Assembly (NCBI GenBank): GCA_013812995.1
Contig: JACCSL010000499.1
Coordinates: forward strand, 1-7,928
DNA length: 7,928 nucleotides
Direction: 5' to 3'
Source of the DNA: Ardenticatenales bacterium
GTDB taxonomy: Bacteria; Chloroflexota; Anaerolineae; Ardenticatenales; Ardenticatenaceae
Shown: piece after piece, positions 1 to 5,678 of the stretch
Numbering within the stretch: position 1 is the first letter of the stretch
How the letters are laid out: each line of letters starts with the position of its first letter
Position numbers and translations under genes: made by a program
Notes under the pieces: model-generated
Database searches by the model: none
Told to the model about the DNA's origin: nothing
Seen by the model: the letters and a program-made list of their open reading frames with translations, nothing else

Positions 1-1
1 G

Positions 2-82
2 GCCCTCACCCCCACGTCGCTTCGCTCCATGTCCCCTCTCCCGAAATCGGGAGAGGGGCGGCCGAAGGCCGGGGAGAGGGCT
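2..82. repeat. REP/MITE-like nested inverted repeat
   Basis: The core is a perfect 12-bp inverted repeat (33-44 against 47-58, arms CCCCTCTCCCGA and TCGGGAGAGGGG) with only two central bases. An outer pair, GCCCTCACCCC (2-12) and GGGGAGAGGGC (71-81), is complementary except at one position. A further small hairpin, GGCC-GAA-GGCC, lies at 60-70. The whole can fold as a nested cruciform. Elements with these CCCTC/GAGGG arms are widespread non-coding repeats in Chloroflexota and some other bacteria (from memory). It carries no gene. The left edge may be cut by the window. Confidence 0.7.
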
Positions 83-132
83 CCGCTAGCACGCTTCCCA
101 ATCTTCCATACCACAAATTCCAGCAGAACCAG

Positions 133-187
133 AAACGTAAAACGTAATGGACGACTCTTACGTTTTACGTTTTACGTTCTACGTTCT
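133..187. repeat. Heptamer tandem array with inverted copy
   Basis: Four tandem 7-bp units run from 160 to 187: ACGTTTT, ACGTTTT, ACGTTCT, ACGTTCT. The complementary sequence AAACGTAAAACGTAA (133-147) pairs perfectly with TTACGTTTTACGTTT (158-172), giving a 15-bp stem with a 10-nt loop. Such ACGTTTT-type heptamers recur in intergenic DNA of Chloroflexota (from memory). An ATG inside the loop opens a reading frame, but that frame lies over repeat DNA and overlaps the ferredoxin gene, so I do not call it. Confidence 0.75.
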
Positions 188-203
188 ACTATCTAGCCTC
201 AAC

Positions 204-227
204 AACCTCTCGAACGGGAGGTTTTTT
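204..227 (+). terminator. Rho-independent terminator
   Basis: A 6-bp stem (AACCTC at 204-209 with GAGGTT at 218-223) closes an 8-nt loop and runs into a T tract (222-227). This is a classic intrinsic terminator shape on the + strand. It lies only about 20 nt before the Shine-Dalgarno of the ferredoxin gene. It could end an upstream transcription unit outside the window or act as an attenuator in the ferredoxin leader. The first is simpler, but then the promoter of the ferredoxin gene would have to sit in the very short space after it. Confidence 0.65.
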
Positions 228-261
228 CTTGAACAACTTGACGCATTGGAGGAATCGCTTC

Positions 262-618
262 GTGGATTGTCCGCAAATGGCTCCCTATGGCAGCCACATC
301 TTGATCTGCACAGGCTCCTATTGCTCACCATCCTGCGAGGGGAAGGTGCTCTACCAACTTCTCCCCTCGCTGCTCACGCGCTATGGGCTGCTCTTCGGCC
401 CCAACCGCGCCAAGCGTGGCGAGACCCCCTGCCTGGGCGTCTGCCAGCAGGGCCCCATCGCCGTGGTTTACCCGGAAGGGCTCTGGTATCACAGCGTTAC
501 CCCTACCCTGCTGGAGCAAATCGTGCGGGAGCATCTGCTGCTAGGTAAGCCTGTCGAGAGTCATATCTTCCACCGCATGGAGCAGGCAGCGGAAGAACAA
601 GAAGACCAGGTCGGCTAA
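262..618 (+). CDS. Thioredoxin-like [2Fe-2S] ferredoxin
   Basis: This is a small cytoplasmic electron carrier of the thioredoxin-fold [2Fe-2S] ferredoxin family (Aquifex Fd / NuoE-like). The cluster ligands are probably Cys16 and Cys25 (or Cys21) in the segment [11 protein letters not shown], and Cys57 and Cys61 in TPCLGVC. The following [15 protein letters not shown] stretch is the family signature after the second cysteine pair. I chose the GTG at 262, giving 118 residues, because GGAGGA (248-253) sits 8 nt before it. A longer TTG start at 229 overlaps the terminator T tract, and the ATG at 277 lacks a good ribosome site. The family length of about 100-120 residues fits. The redox partner is not evident. 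The small gene at 665 follows on the same strand after 46 bp and may be co-transcribed. Confidence 0.85.
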   Translation: MDCPQMAPYGSHILICTGSYCSPSCEGKVLYQLLPSLLTRYGLLFGPNRAKRGETPCLGVCQQGPIAVVYPEGLWYHSVTPTLLEQIVREHLLLGKPVESHIFHRMEQAAEEQEDQVG

Positions 619-664
619 CTCGTGTCTATCTGCAACTTATGTAAAGTATTGGAGAGAAAAGCGC

Positions 665-955
665 ATGGAAGCAGCACTACTTGAGGGATGGCGTGCCAGC
701 CGCGATCGCAAGCTGATGAAGATGCTTGACCCGGATGAGCCCGCCTGGCTGATGGAGGAAGATGTTCAGGTAGCGAAAGAGGAGGTGTATTACACGGTGG
801 TTCACCGCTGGATGCCTGGGGGCTGGGCGCGTCGCCACTACACGTACGATATGGTGAGCGATGTGATTCATTTTCGGGGAACAACACCCCTGGACGATAG
901 TGATATCCTCAAGATGAAGCCCGACCAGCGTATCCTGCACCACAAGAAGCGGTAG
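665..955 (+). CDS. Conserved-looking small protein, function unknown
   Basis: I do not recognise this 96-residue protein. It has no signal peptide or membrane segment, so it should be cytoplasmic. It is rich in charged and aromatic residues. The middle (roughly residues 38-72) looks like beta strands (EEVYYTVVHRW, RRHYTYDMVSDVIHFRG), preceded by an acidic helix-like N-terminus and followed by a basic C-terminus ending HHKKR. GGAGAG at 651-656 lies 8 nt before the ATG, a strong start signal that supports a real gene. It follows the ferredoxin gene closely, which suggests co-expression. Its stop is 6 bp from the stop of the convergent DUF3307 gene, so the two transcripts must end within each other. 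Confidence 0.7.
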   Translation: MEAALLEGWRASRDRKLMKMLDPDEPAWLMEEDVQVAKEEVYYTVVHRWMPGGWARRHYTYDMVSDVIHFRGTTPLDDSDILKMKPDQRILHHKKR

Positions 956-961
956 ACTGCC

Positions 962-1630
962 TCACTGGGTGGAATAGAGCATCCAGAACAGCAGGCCACA
1001 CAGGGTCGCCACGATGGCCCCGCCGAGGGACTCCACCCAGACGGCGCGGGTTAGCGTCTGGCCGCGCAACTGGTGATACTTGAGTGCTAGCAGAACCGGG
1101 ATGGGGGAAAGCCAGAAAATACCCTCCGCGACGAGCAATAGCGTCCCTGCGCGCGCGAAGGTGGCGGGCCAACGGTTGGGCCAGCCATAGCCTGGCGCAA
1201 AGACACGCAGCAGGATACCAACAACGAAGGCGACAAGCACCAGTAGGTACACCTCGTCCCATTGCTGGCGGGTGAGGTTCCATATGGGCTGGAGCCCCGC
1301 CTTCTGGGCTAGAACCACCATCCAAACGATCATACCGCAGTGAAGCGCCTGATCCGTCAGGAAAAGAAAGAGGCTGAGGGAGCGGGACTTCACCCTATCG
1401 TCAATCGTTACTTTACCGATGTCGATGAGGAGGTGGGAGAGAACAATAATGACGCAGTAGGGCCACCATAGAGAAAGCGCCGGGAGCACAGCGAGGAAGG
1501 TGAGGAGCGTAATAATACCAATGTGGGGCAAAACGCCCCACGTTCCCCACTGCTTCTTGATGCGGATCATCCAATCCGGCTGTAGGGCAAAATCGCCCAG
1601 AAGGTGAGCTATCAATAGAGGATACAACAT
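962..1630 (-). CDS. DUF3307 family integral membrane protein
   Basis: This is a polytopic membrane protein of the DUF3307 family, whose function is unknown. The conserved features are the N-terminal LLIAHLLGDFALQPDWM (residues 5-21, with His9 and Asp13), SHLLIDIGK (about 65-73) and LTDQALH (about 91-97). These His/Asp residues recur in the family. About five or six hydrophobic segments follow, near residues 37-56, 58-70, 99-110, 128-144, 161-182 and 201-218. I prefer the ATG at 1630 (222 residues) because the protein then begins at the usual family position, with AAGGA about 12 nt upstream. ATG 1642 and TTG 1663 are in-frame alternatives with no better ribosome site. The lipoprotein gene upstream on the same strand ends about 150 bp away, so a shared transcript is possible but not shown. 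Confidence 0.85.
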   Translation of the reverse strand: MLYPLLIAHLLGDFALQPDWMIRIKKQWGTWGVLPHIGIITLLTFLAVLPALSLWWPYCVIIVLSHLLIDIGKVTIDDRVKSRSLSLFLFLTDQALHCGMIVWMVVLAQKAGLQPIWNLTRQQWDEVYLLVLVAFVVGILLRVFAPGYGWPNRWPATFARAGTLLLVAEGIFWLSPIPVLLALKYHQLRGQTLTRAVWVESLGGAIVATLCGLLFWMLYSTQ

Positions 1631-1781
1631 CTCGGCTATCATTCCTTTTTGGCGGCCTTCCAACGTTATGACAACTCGGGCAAGGAGCCATTCACCCGTT
1701 CGACGAATCGTAGAGCACCTTTATGATGAGAACCCTGCTCCACGGGGGTCTGGTGATGACAAAATTTTAAGGTTTGTTGCT

Positions 1782-2222
1782 TTATGGGCTTGCTGCCTTC
1801 CCAATGAGCGTTGTAGCAATCTGGGTCAAAGTTGCGATTGTCTGCTCCCCGGCTGTCTCCCCCCCTACCCCATTGAAAAGAAGTTGCTGCGTCATGCTAT
1901 CAGTCCCGCCGGGATTATCCTCTGAGGTGTTGTCAAAGGATGAATATTGCTGGACGATTTTCGTTAGTTCCTCCTGAACCGCCGGCTCGATTGGAATACT
2001 TGTCACCTCGCCCCCACAGTGCTCTAACACTGCCTCCTCACGACTTACTGTGAGCGTATCACAGAAGCCTGCGATGCCGCCCTCCCGTGAATACACCATG
2101 ATAAACTCCGGAAGCTCCTCAACGGTTGGGGTTGGCCCCCCCATGCTCTGCGACCCTGCTCCCCCACAGGCCACCAGGAGCAGCAAAAGCAATCCGATGA
2201 CTATCCCCATTGCGTATTTCAT
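1782..2222 (-). CDS. Lipoprotein, emfourin-like
   Basis: This is a 146-residue predicted lipoprotein. A hydrophobic signal (residues 6-18) ends in the lipobox LVAC with Cys19 as lipidation site, followed by a short Gly/Ser/Pro linker. The mature part (about 38-142) has the pattern FIMVYSREGGIAGFCDTLTV, then a helix-like region and a C-terminal helix (TIATLTQIATTLI). This resembles the emfourin family of protease inhibitors, in which an I-x-Y-x-x-x-GG-hydrophobic strand opens the domain. That assignment is an inference from pattern only. Cys54 and Cys69 could form a disulfide outside the membrane. GGGAGAG lies just before the ATG. It is divergent from the cupredoxin gene and shares the 250-bp region between them. 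No protease gene lies in the window. Confidence 0.75.
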   Translation of the reverse strand: MKYAMGIVIGLLLLLLVACGGAGSQSMGGPTPTVEELPEFIMVYSREGGIAGFCDTLTVSREEAVLEHCGGEVTSIPIEPAVQEELTKIVQQYSSFDNTSEDNPGGTDSMTQQLLFNGVGGETAGEQTIATLTQIATTLIGKAASP

Positions 2223-2472
2223 CTTCTCTCCCGTTTGAATAAATCACCCACACCTGGCTGATTTTGCCTCGTTCACTTGCTGACTAGACTGCCTATTACT
2301 ACAATACTCCTTCTTACCCCCCCAAGGGGGGGGAGGAACATCGAACAACAAATACTTCTATCCATATCCTAGGGGTCTGTCAGGGATGAGATGATGACAT
2401 TACGTTTTACCTTCTCATCCATCGACGCTTGACGCACCACTAGTCATCTTTGCAAAGAGGAAACCCAAAGCC
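2223..2472. other. Divergent intergenic region
   Basis: These 250 bp separate the divergent lipoprotein and cupredoxin genes and should contain both promoters. I cannot fix either promoter by eye. The region contains a C7-AA-G8 tract (2317-2333) and, at 2400-2410, a single TTACGTTTTAC, an echo of the heptamer array at 133-187. AAGAGGAAA at 2455-2463 is the likely ribosome site of the cupredoxin gene, with a somewhat long spacer to the ATG at 2473. No ORF of note was seen. Confidence 0.6.
2317..2333. repeat. C7-AA-G8 palindromic tract
   Basis: Seven C are followed by AA and eight G, a near-perfect palindrome. It could fold as a G/C hairpin (with a larger effective loop), form a G-rich structure, or vary in length by slippage. 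It lies midway between two divergent genes. There is no T tract after it on either strand, so it is not a standard terminator. Confidence 0.6.
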
Positions 2473-2901
2473 ATGAAAAAAGCTTCATTCTTTCTACTCA
2501 TCGTACTGCCTTTGCTGGTTGCCTGCGGAACAGGTAGCAGCACACCAACCGTTGCTCCTCAAACGCTCACACTCGTAGCACAGGACATCGCCTACGATAA
2601 AACCGCCCTGGAGGGCACTATTGGACAGCCCATCCAACTAGACTTTAGCAATCAGGGTGCCTTGGCACACGACTTCACCATTGACGAGATCGAGGCGACA
2701 GAGACAGCGGACTCGCATGACAGCCATAATGAAAGCACTGCAACCGAGAGCGATCTTCACTATCACCTGGAGACGAATGAAGCACAGGTATTTACCTTCA
2801 CTCCCCTTCAGGCAGGAACTTATACCTTCTATTGTTCTGTCGCGGGTCATCGTGAGGCAGGGATGACAGGGATCCTGACAGTGGCAGAGAGCCAGCCATG
2901 A
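2473..2901 (+). CDS. Cupredoxin-domain lipoprotein (type 1 copper)
   Basis: This is a membrane-anchored blue-copper protein that should carry electrons outside the cytoplasm. A signal (residues 5-17) ends in lipobox LVAC with Cys18, then a Ser/Thr/Pro linker. The single cupredoxin domain spans about 31-138. The copper ligands are visible as His66 (in ALAHDFTI), Cys121, His126 and Met131 in the C-x4-H-x4-M loop YCSVAGHREAGM. Between the first ligand and the rest lies an acidic, His-bearing insert (about 71-98, with His82, His85, His96 and His98), which could bind extra metal. This resembles plastocyanin/azurin-like and sulfocyanin-like proteins. The ATG overlap with the following cytochrome gene (4 bp) indicates translational coupling, so the two probably form one redox pair. 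Confidence 0.9.
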   Translation: MKKASFFLLIVLPLLVACGTGSSTPTVAPQTLTLVAQDIAYDKTALEGTIGQPIQLDFSNQGALAHDFTIDEIEATETADSHDSHNESTATESDLHYHLETNEAQVFTFTPLQAGTYTFYCSVAGHREAGMTGILTVAESQP

Positions 2902-3326
2902 GACGAGATGCCCTGAGCCTCGGATTGAGTCTACTCCTGGTCGGATGTAGCAGACAGCAGAGTGGCCCTGGCGTTGACCTGGCACAGGGAAAGCAACTCT
3001 ACGAGCAAAACTGTGCGAGCTGCCACGGAGTGCAGGGAGAGGGGGCAGTGGAATGGCAGGAGTTGAATGCCGATGGCAGCTACCGTGCGCCTCCCCATAC
3101 CGATGAGGGGCATACCTGGCACCACCCGGATGAACAGCTCTACCTAATTGTCCGGGACGGGGGGCGTGCCCCTGGCACTACCATGCCTGCCTTTGGTAGC
3201 CAACTCGACCATGCTGAGATCATCGCTGTCCTGGAGTACATCAAAACCTTCTGGTCCCCTGAGATGCACGCAAGCCAGGCACGGGGGTCTGAAGCAATGC
3301 CCTATCCCGTAACCGATGGTAAGTAG
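2898..3326 (+). CDS. Mono-haem cytochrome c lipoprotein
   Basis: This is a class I cytochrome c, exported and lipid-anchored. The signal (about residues 6-16) ends in LLVGC with Cys17 as lipobox cysteine. The haem attachment motif CASCH is at 39-43, and the distal methionine is most likely Met96 in TTMPAFG. The segment between (about 60-90) is rich in His (PPHTDEGHTWHHP), as in cytochrome c domains of copper-handling or SCO/oxidase neighbourhoods. The final helix LDHAEIIAVLEYIKTFW (about 103-119) is the typical C-terminal helix of the fold. The length of 142 residues is normal. It overlaps the upstream cupredoxin gene by ATGA, so the copper protein and this cytochrome are probably made together and may exchange electrons, although no oxidase or reductase gene is present in the window. 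Confidence 0.92.
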   Translation: MRRDALSLGLSLLLVGCSRQQSGPGVDLAQGKQLYEQNCASCHGVQGEGAVEWQELNADGSYRAPPHTDEGHTWHHPDEQLYLIVRDGGRAPGTTMPAFGSQLDHAEIIAVLEYIKTFWSPEMHASQARGSEAMPYPVTDGK

Positions 3327-3334
3327 CGCCCGGG

Positions 3335-3350
3335 TGTGTCACATGAAACC
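3335..3350. promoter_or_regulatory. parS-like 16-mer
   Basis: TGTGTCACATGAAACC matches 13 of 16 positions of the canonical bacterial parS (TGTTTCACGTGAAACA), counted by eye. It lies about 165 bp upstream of parA, as expected for a centromere next to its partition operon. The match is imperfect at the fourth, ninth and last positions. It could be a diverged or plasmid-specific ParB site, or chance. Confidence 0.4.
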
Positions 3351-3351
3351 C

Positions 3352-3414
3352 GTCCGCGCGGTCAAATCTTATGTAAACGAGAAACCGGTTGTCATAAAGT
3401 GCGTCCGCGCGGAC
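3352..3414. promoter_or_regulatory. Paired GTCCGCGCGG palindromes (operator/centromere?)
   Basis: GTCCGCGCGGTC (3352-3363) and the perfect 12-bp palindrome GTCCGCGCGGAC (3403-3414) lie 51 bp apart, about five helical turns. Each is preceded by TGTCA (3337-3341 and 3390-3394) 15 and 13 bp upstream, so the whole module is repeated. Between them is an AACCGGTT palindrome (3383-3390). The location, directly before the candidate parA promoter, fits an autoregulatory operator or a ParB-binding centromere. The binding protein is inferred. Confidence 0.55.
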
Positions 3415-3450
3415 ACCTTTCTACTATCTATTTCCCTGTTGTCCAACTTC

Positions 3451-3479
3451 TTGCGAACTCCATCAAGAATCGCTACGAT
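3451..3479 (+). promoter_or_regulatory. Candidate sigma-70 promoter of parAB
   Basis: TTGCGA (3451-3456) and TACGAT (3474-3479) are separated by 17 bp, each matching four of six consensus positions. This would start transcription about 28 nt before the parA ATG. The repeated palindromes lie just upstream. The prediction is by eye only. Confidence 0.35.
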
Positions 3480-3514
3480 GCACTCGTTCTGTTTTATGTC
3501 GTGGAAGGAGAGCT

Positions 3515-4327
3515 ATGACAACAATAGTAGTCGCCAATCGCAAGGGCGGTTGCGGCAAGACCATGCTCAGCCTCAACATTGCAGGGACGCTGGCATCGCA
3601 GGGTAAGCGAGTGCTGCTAATAGACTTGGACCCCCAGGGCTCTCTCAGCGAAATTCTCCATCGCTATCCTGATGATGTGCAGCGCCCTATCTCCCGCTCT
3701 CTGGTCAGCGGCCATCTGGAAGGCGCGCTGACGAGCACGGCCATTCCCGCAATTGACTTCGTGCCCGCCGATGATGAACTCAGTGATATCAACCACGGCT
3801 TGGACCCTGTCTCGCGCCGCACGATTCGCGGACGAGAGCGGTTACTCGCTGATCTACTGGCACGATCCGAGGATCTGGTCAACGGGTACGATATCCTTGT
3901 AGTGGATACACCTCCGGATACGAAGGGCGAATTGACCTCGACCGCGATTGTGGCCGCTGATCTGATCGTTGTCCCCATCGACCCTCATGCCGGGGCTCGT
4001 GGGGCCGCGGCTGATCTCATCACGCTGGCGGATGAGCTGCGCTCTTTCTCGGCGCATCCTATGAATATGGCTCTTGTTCTAAACCGCATCAAGATGCAGA
4101 CAGGTAGCTATGATCTTCAGGCAGCGGAGGCGGCCATGGAAGCGTTTGGCGATCTGGCCTGCAAGACGATTATTCCCTCCTGGCTCGCGTACCCCAAGGC
4201 AGCCGAGGATGGGCTCCCGGTGGCCTTCGTCAAAGGGGCGGACTTCACAAAGGCGAATGCTATTATCAAGGAGCTGATGGGTGAGCTGGATGATATTCTG
4301 GATGGCGAGTTGGGGGTGCGCTCATGA
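3515..4327 (+). CDS. parA: ParA-type partition ATPase
   Basis: This is a deviant Walker ATPase that segregates DNA together with ParB by binding nucleoid DNA in its ATP state. The P-loop KGGCGKT (residues 10-16) carries the signature lysine (Lys10) and catalytic lysine (Lys15). Walker A' is VLLIDLDPQGS (about 33-43, Asp37) and Walker B is ILVVDTPPD (about 127-135, Asp131). At 270 residues with no N-terminal helix-turn-helix domain, it is of the short chromosomal/type Ib form rather than P1/F-type ParA. Self-repression would therefore more likely be the work of ParB. AAGGAG ends 4 nt before the ATG. Its stop overlaps the start of parB by 4 bp. It could in principle serve a plasmid, an integrated element or a chromosome; the position away from gidA/oriC genes argues against the main chromosomal copy. 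Confidence 0.93.
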   Translation: MTTIVVANRKGGCGKTMLSLNIAGTLASQGKRVLLIDLDPQGSLSEILHRYPDDVQRPISRSLVSGHLEGALTSTAIPAIDFVPADDELSDINHGLDPVSRRTIRGRERLLADLLARSEDLVNGYDILVVDTPPDTKGELTSTAIVAADLIVVPIDPHAGARGAAADLITLADELRSFSAHPMNMALVLNRIKMQTGSYDLQAAEAAMEAFGDLACKTIIPSWLAYPKAAEDGLPVAFVKGADFTKANAIIKELMGELDDILDGELGVRS

Positions 4328-5601
4328 GTCCGAGTCGTGCAGATCGCATGAAGGAAAACTTTTCGCTCCAGGGTGGACGCCCGCAGCGCAGACATATTCC
4401 TGAACCGCAGGAAGAGTCATTTCCCACGAGCGGACCTGGCAAGCGCGCTGAGGAGCTGGTGATCTCGCTGCCGGTGGACCAGTTGCTGCCGGATCGCTAC
4501 CAGGGGCGTCTTCGCTGGCCTGTGGACCTAAAGGAGATCGAGCGGCTTTACCGGGGTGAGTGGGACGCTCAGGATTTCCTGGATCACATCGCGTCCCGTC
4601 GGCAGGAGGAAGAGAACCCGGCCCTGGACCTTGCCTGGGAGGCCACGGTAGAGCTGGCCCGTTCCATTCTGACGGAGGGGCAGGTAGCCCCCATCACGAT
4701 TGCCCGTGCCAGGGATCTGCCCGTTGGCTATCAATACGTCATTGAGACGGGCGAGGGACGATATTGGGCCTACCAACTGATGCGCTGGCTTCTCACTCAT
4801 GATCCGGAGTCCCTGGATGTCCCCGCTGAGGAGTGGCGGGAAGACCCTGGCTTTATCCGGGCAATGGCGATCAGTGAGCCTTCCAAGCTGCGCCAGGTGG
4901 CCGAGAATGAGCAGCGCCAGTCCTATGCCTCCGCCATTGACCGCGCTGTGGCCTACGCGAGTATGTTGGCTGAAGAAGCGGACTATGCGATTGAGGGGTC
5001 GCCGCCAGGTATCCGAGATGGCCTGCTGGAGCTACCCGAGGCTTACTGGCGAGCGGCGCGGCGCGGGCTGCGGGGTCGAAAAGCGGTCCTCCAGCAGGTT
5101 CCAGCGGGAGCCCGCCAGATTCAGCGCCACCTCAAGCTGCTGACCGACCTGGACCCCTGGGTGCTGGCGCGGGCCAAGCAGTATGGCTTGAGCGAGGCCC
5201 AGCTTCGCCCCCTCGTTGGCAAAGCCGTGGAAGAGCAGCGGCAGATGGTCGAGAAAGCGGTCAGCGAGGGGCTGTCCAGCCGCGCCATCGAGGCAGAGAT
5301 TCGTGGCGGCATTGAGGAAGAAGCAGGGGTGATTCTCCAGGAGGAAGAGGTCTACCTAGGGAAAGAGGCCAAACGGGAACTCACGCTGCCGGAGGAGGTT
5401 TCCCGCTTCCTGCGCAGCCTCACAACGGCAGCCGCACGGTATGAAGCCCTGCTGGACAAGATCAATGAGAACCAGGTGCTGGCGCTGCTGGAGGCAGAAC
5501 TGCGCTCCTATGATGAGGCCGCGCGCGGTGCGCAGCGGGCTCGCACGCCACGTCGCCGGGTGAGGCACCTGCTAACGCTTCTTGGCAAAATCAACGAATA
5601 A
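4324..5601 (+). CDS. parB: ParB-family partition protein
   Basis: This is a DNA-binding partner of the upstream ParA. The ParB/Spo0J N-terminal domain spans about residues 46-200. Box I-like EGQVAPITI is at 118-126. GEGRYWA (143-149) stands for the GERRxRA CTP-binding box, with Gly in place of the first Arg. ENEQRQS (194-200) stands for the ENxQR box. A helical DNA-binding region follows (about 200-300), then a long helical, acidic/basic C-terminal half ending in an Arg-rich patch (RARTPRRRVRH, 405-415). At 425 residues it is longer than usual ParB (about 280-350). Part of the excess is an insert between the first strand (LPVDQLLPDRY) and box I. ATGA overlap with parA indicates translational coupling. 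The binding site may be among the palindromes before parA. Confidence 0.88.
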   Translation: MSPSRADRMKENFSLQGGRPQRRHIPEPQEESFPTSGPGKRAEELVISLPVDQLLPDRYQGRLRWPVDLKEIERLYRGEWDAQDFLDHIASRRQEEENPALDLAWEATVELARSILTEGQVAPITIARARDLPVGYQYVIETGEGRYWAYQLMRWLLTHDPESLDVPAEEWREDPGFIRAMAISEPSKLRQVAENEQRQSYASAIDRAVAYASMLAEEADYAIEGSPPGIRDGLLELPEAYWRAARRGLRGRKAVLQQVPAGARQIQRHLKLLTDLDPWVLARAKQYGLSEAQLRPLVGKAVEEQRQMVEKAVSEGLSSRAIEAEIRGGIEEEAGVILQEEEVYLGKEAKRELTLPEEVSRFLRSLTTAAARYEALLDKINENQVLALLEAELRSYDEAARGAQRARTPRRRVRHLLTLLGKINE

Positions 5602-5678
5602 GTGGCGGAATGGTGCTTTTTGTGGCGGGAAGATGTCGGGATAACATATATTTAATTTGACATAAAGATGGGATCGCT
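5602..5678. other. parB-qor intergenic with 20-bp-spaced repeats
   Basis: GTGGCGGAA (5602-5610) and GTGGCGGGA (5622-5630) lie exactly 20 bp apart, about two helical turns. They start in the base right after the parB stop. An AT-rich stretch (5641-5658) follows, with a TATATT (5647-5652) and a TTGACA (5657-5662). The latter has no -10 partner before the gene, so a promoter cannot be assigned. The repeats could be a binding site for a regulator of the next gene. Confidence 0.4.

Noticed and set aside
147..548. Open frame starting in the heptamer repeat
   Set aside because: It starts in repeat DNA and overlaps the ferredoxin gene in another frame.
909..1325. Open frame on the - strand over the DUF3307 gene
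   Set aside because: It is a different frame over a recognised gene, Arg/Pro/Ala-rich and with no domain pattern.
1690..1720. Possible tRNA T-arm (GTTCGA) in the gap between the DUF3307 and lipoprotein genes
   Set aside because: No matching acceptor or anticodon stem can be drawn around it.
2317..2333. The G/C hairpin as a terminator
   Set aside because: It has no T tract on either strand and sits between divergent, not convergent, genes.
3316..3606. Open frame on the + strand across the parA leader
   Set aside because: It spans the palindromes and the parA start in another frame, and has no clear ribosome site or domain.
5657..5662. TTGACA as -35 of the quinone oxidoreductase promoter
   Set aside because: Seventeen bases downstream falls inside the gene start, and no -10 is seen there.
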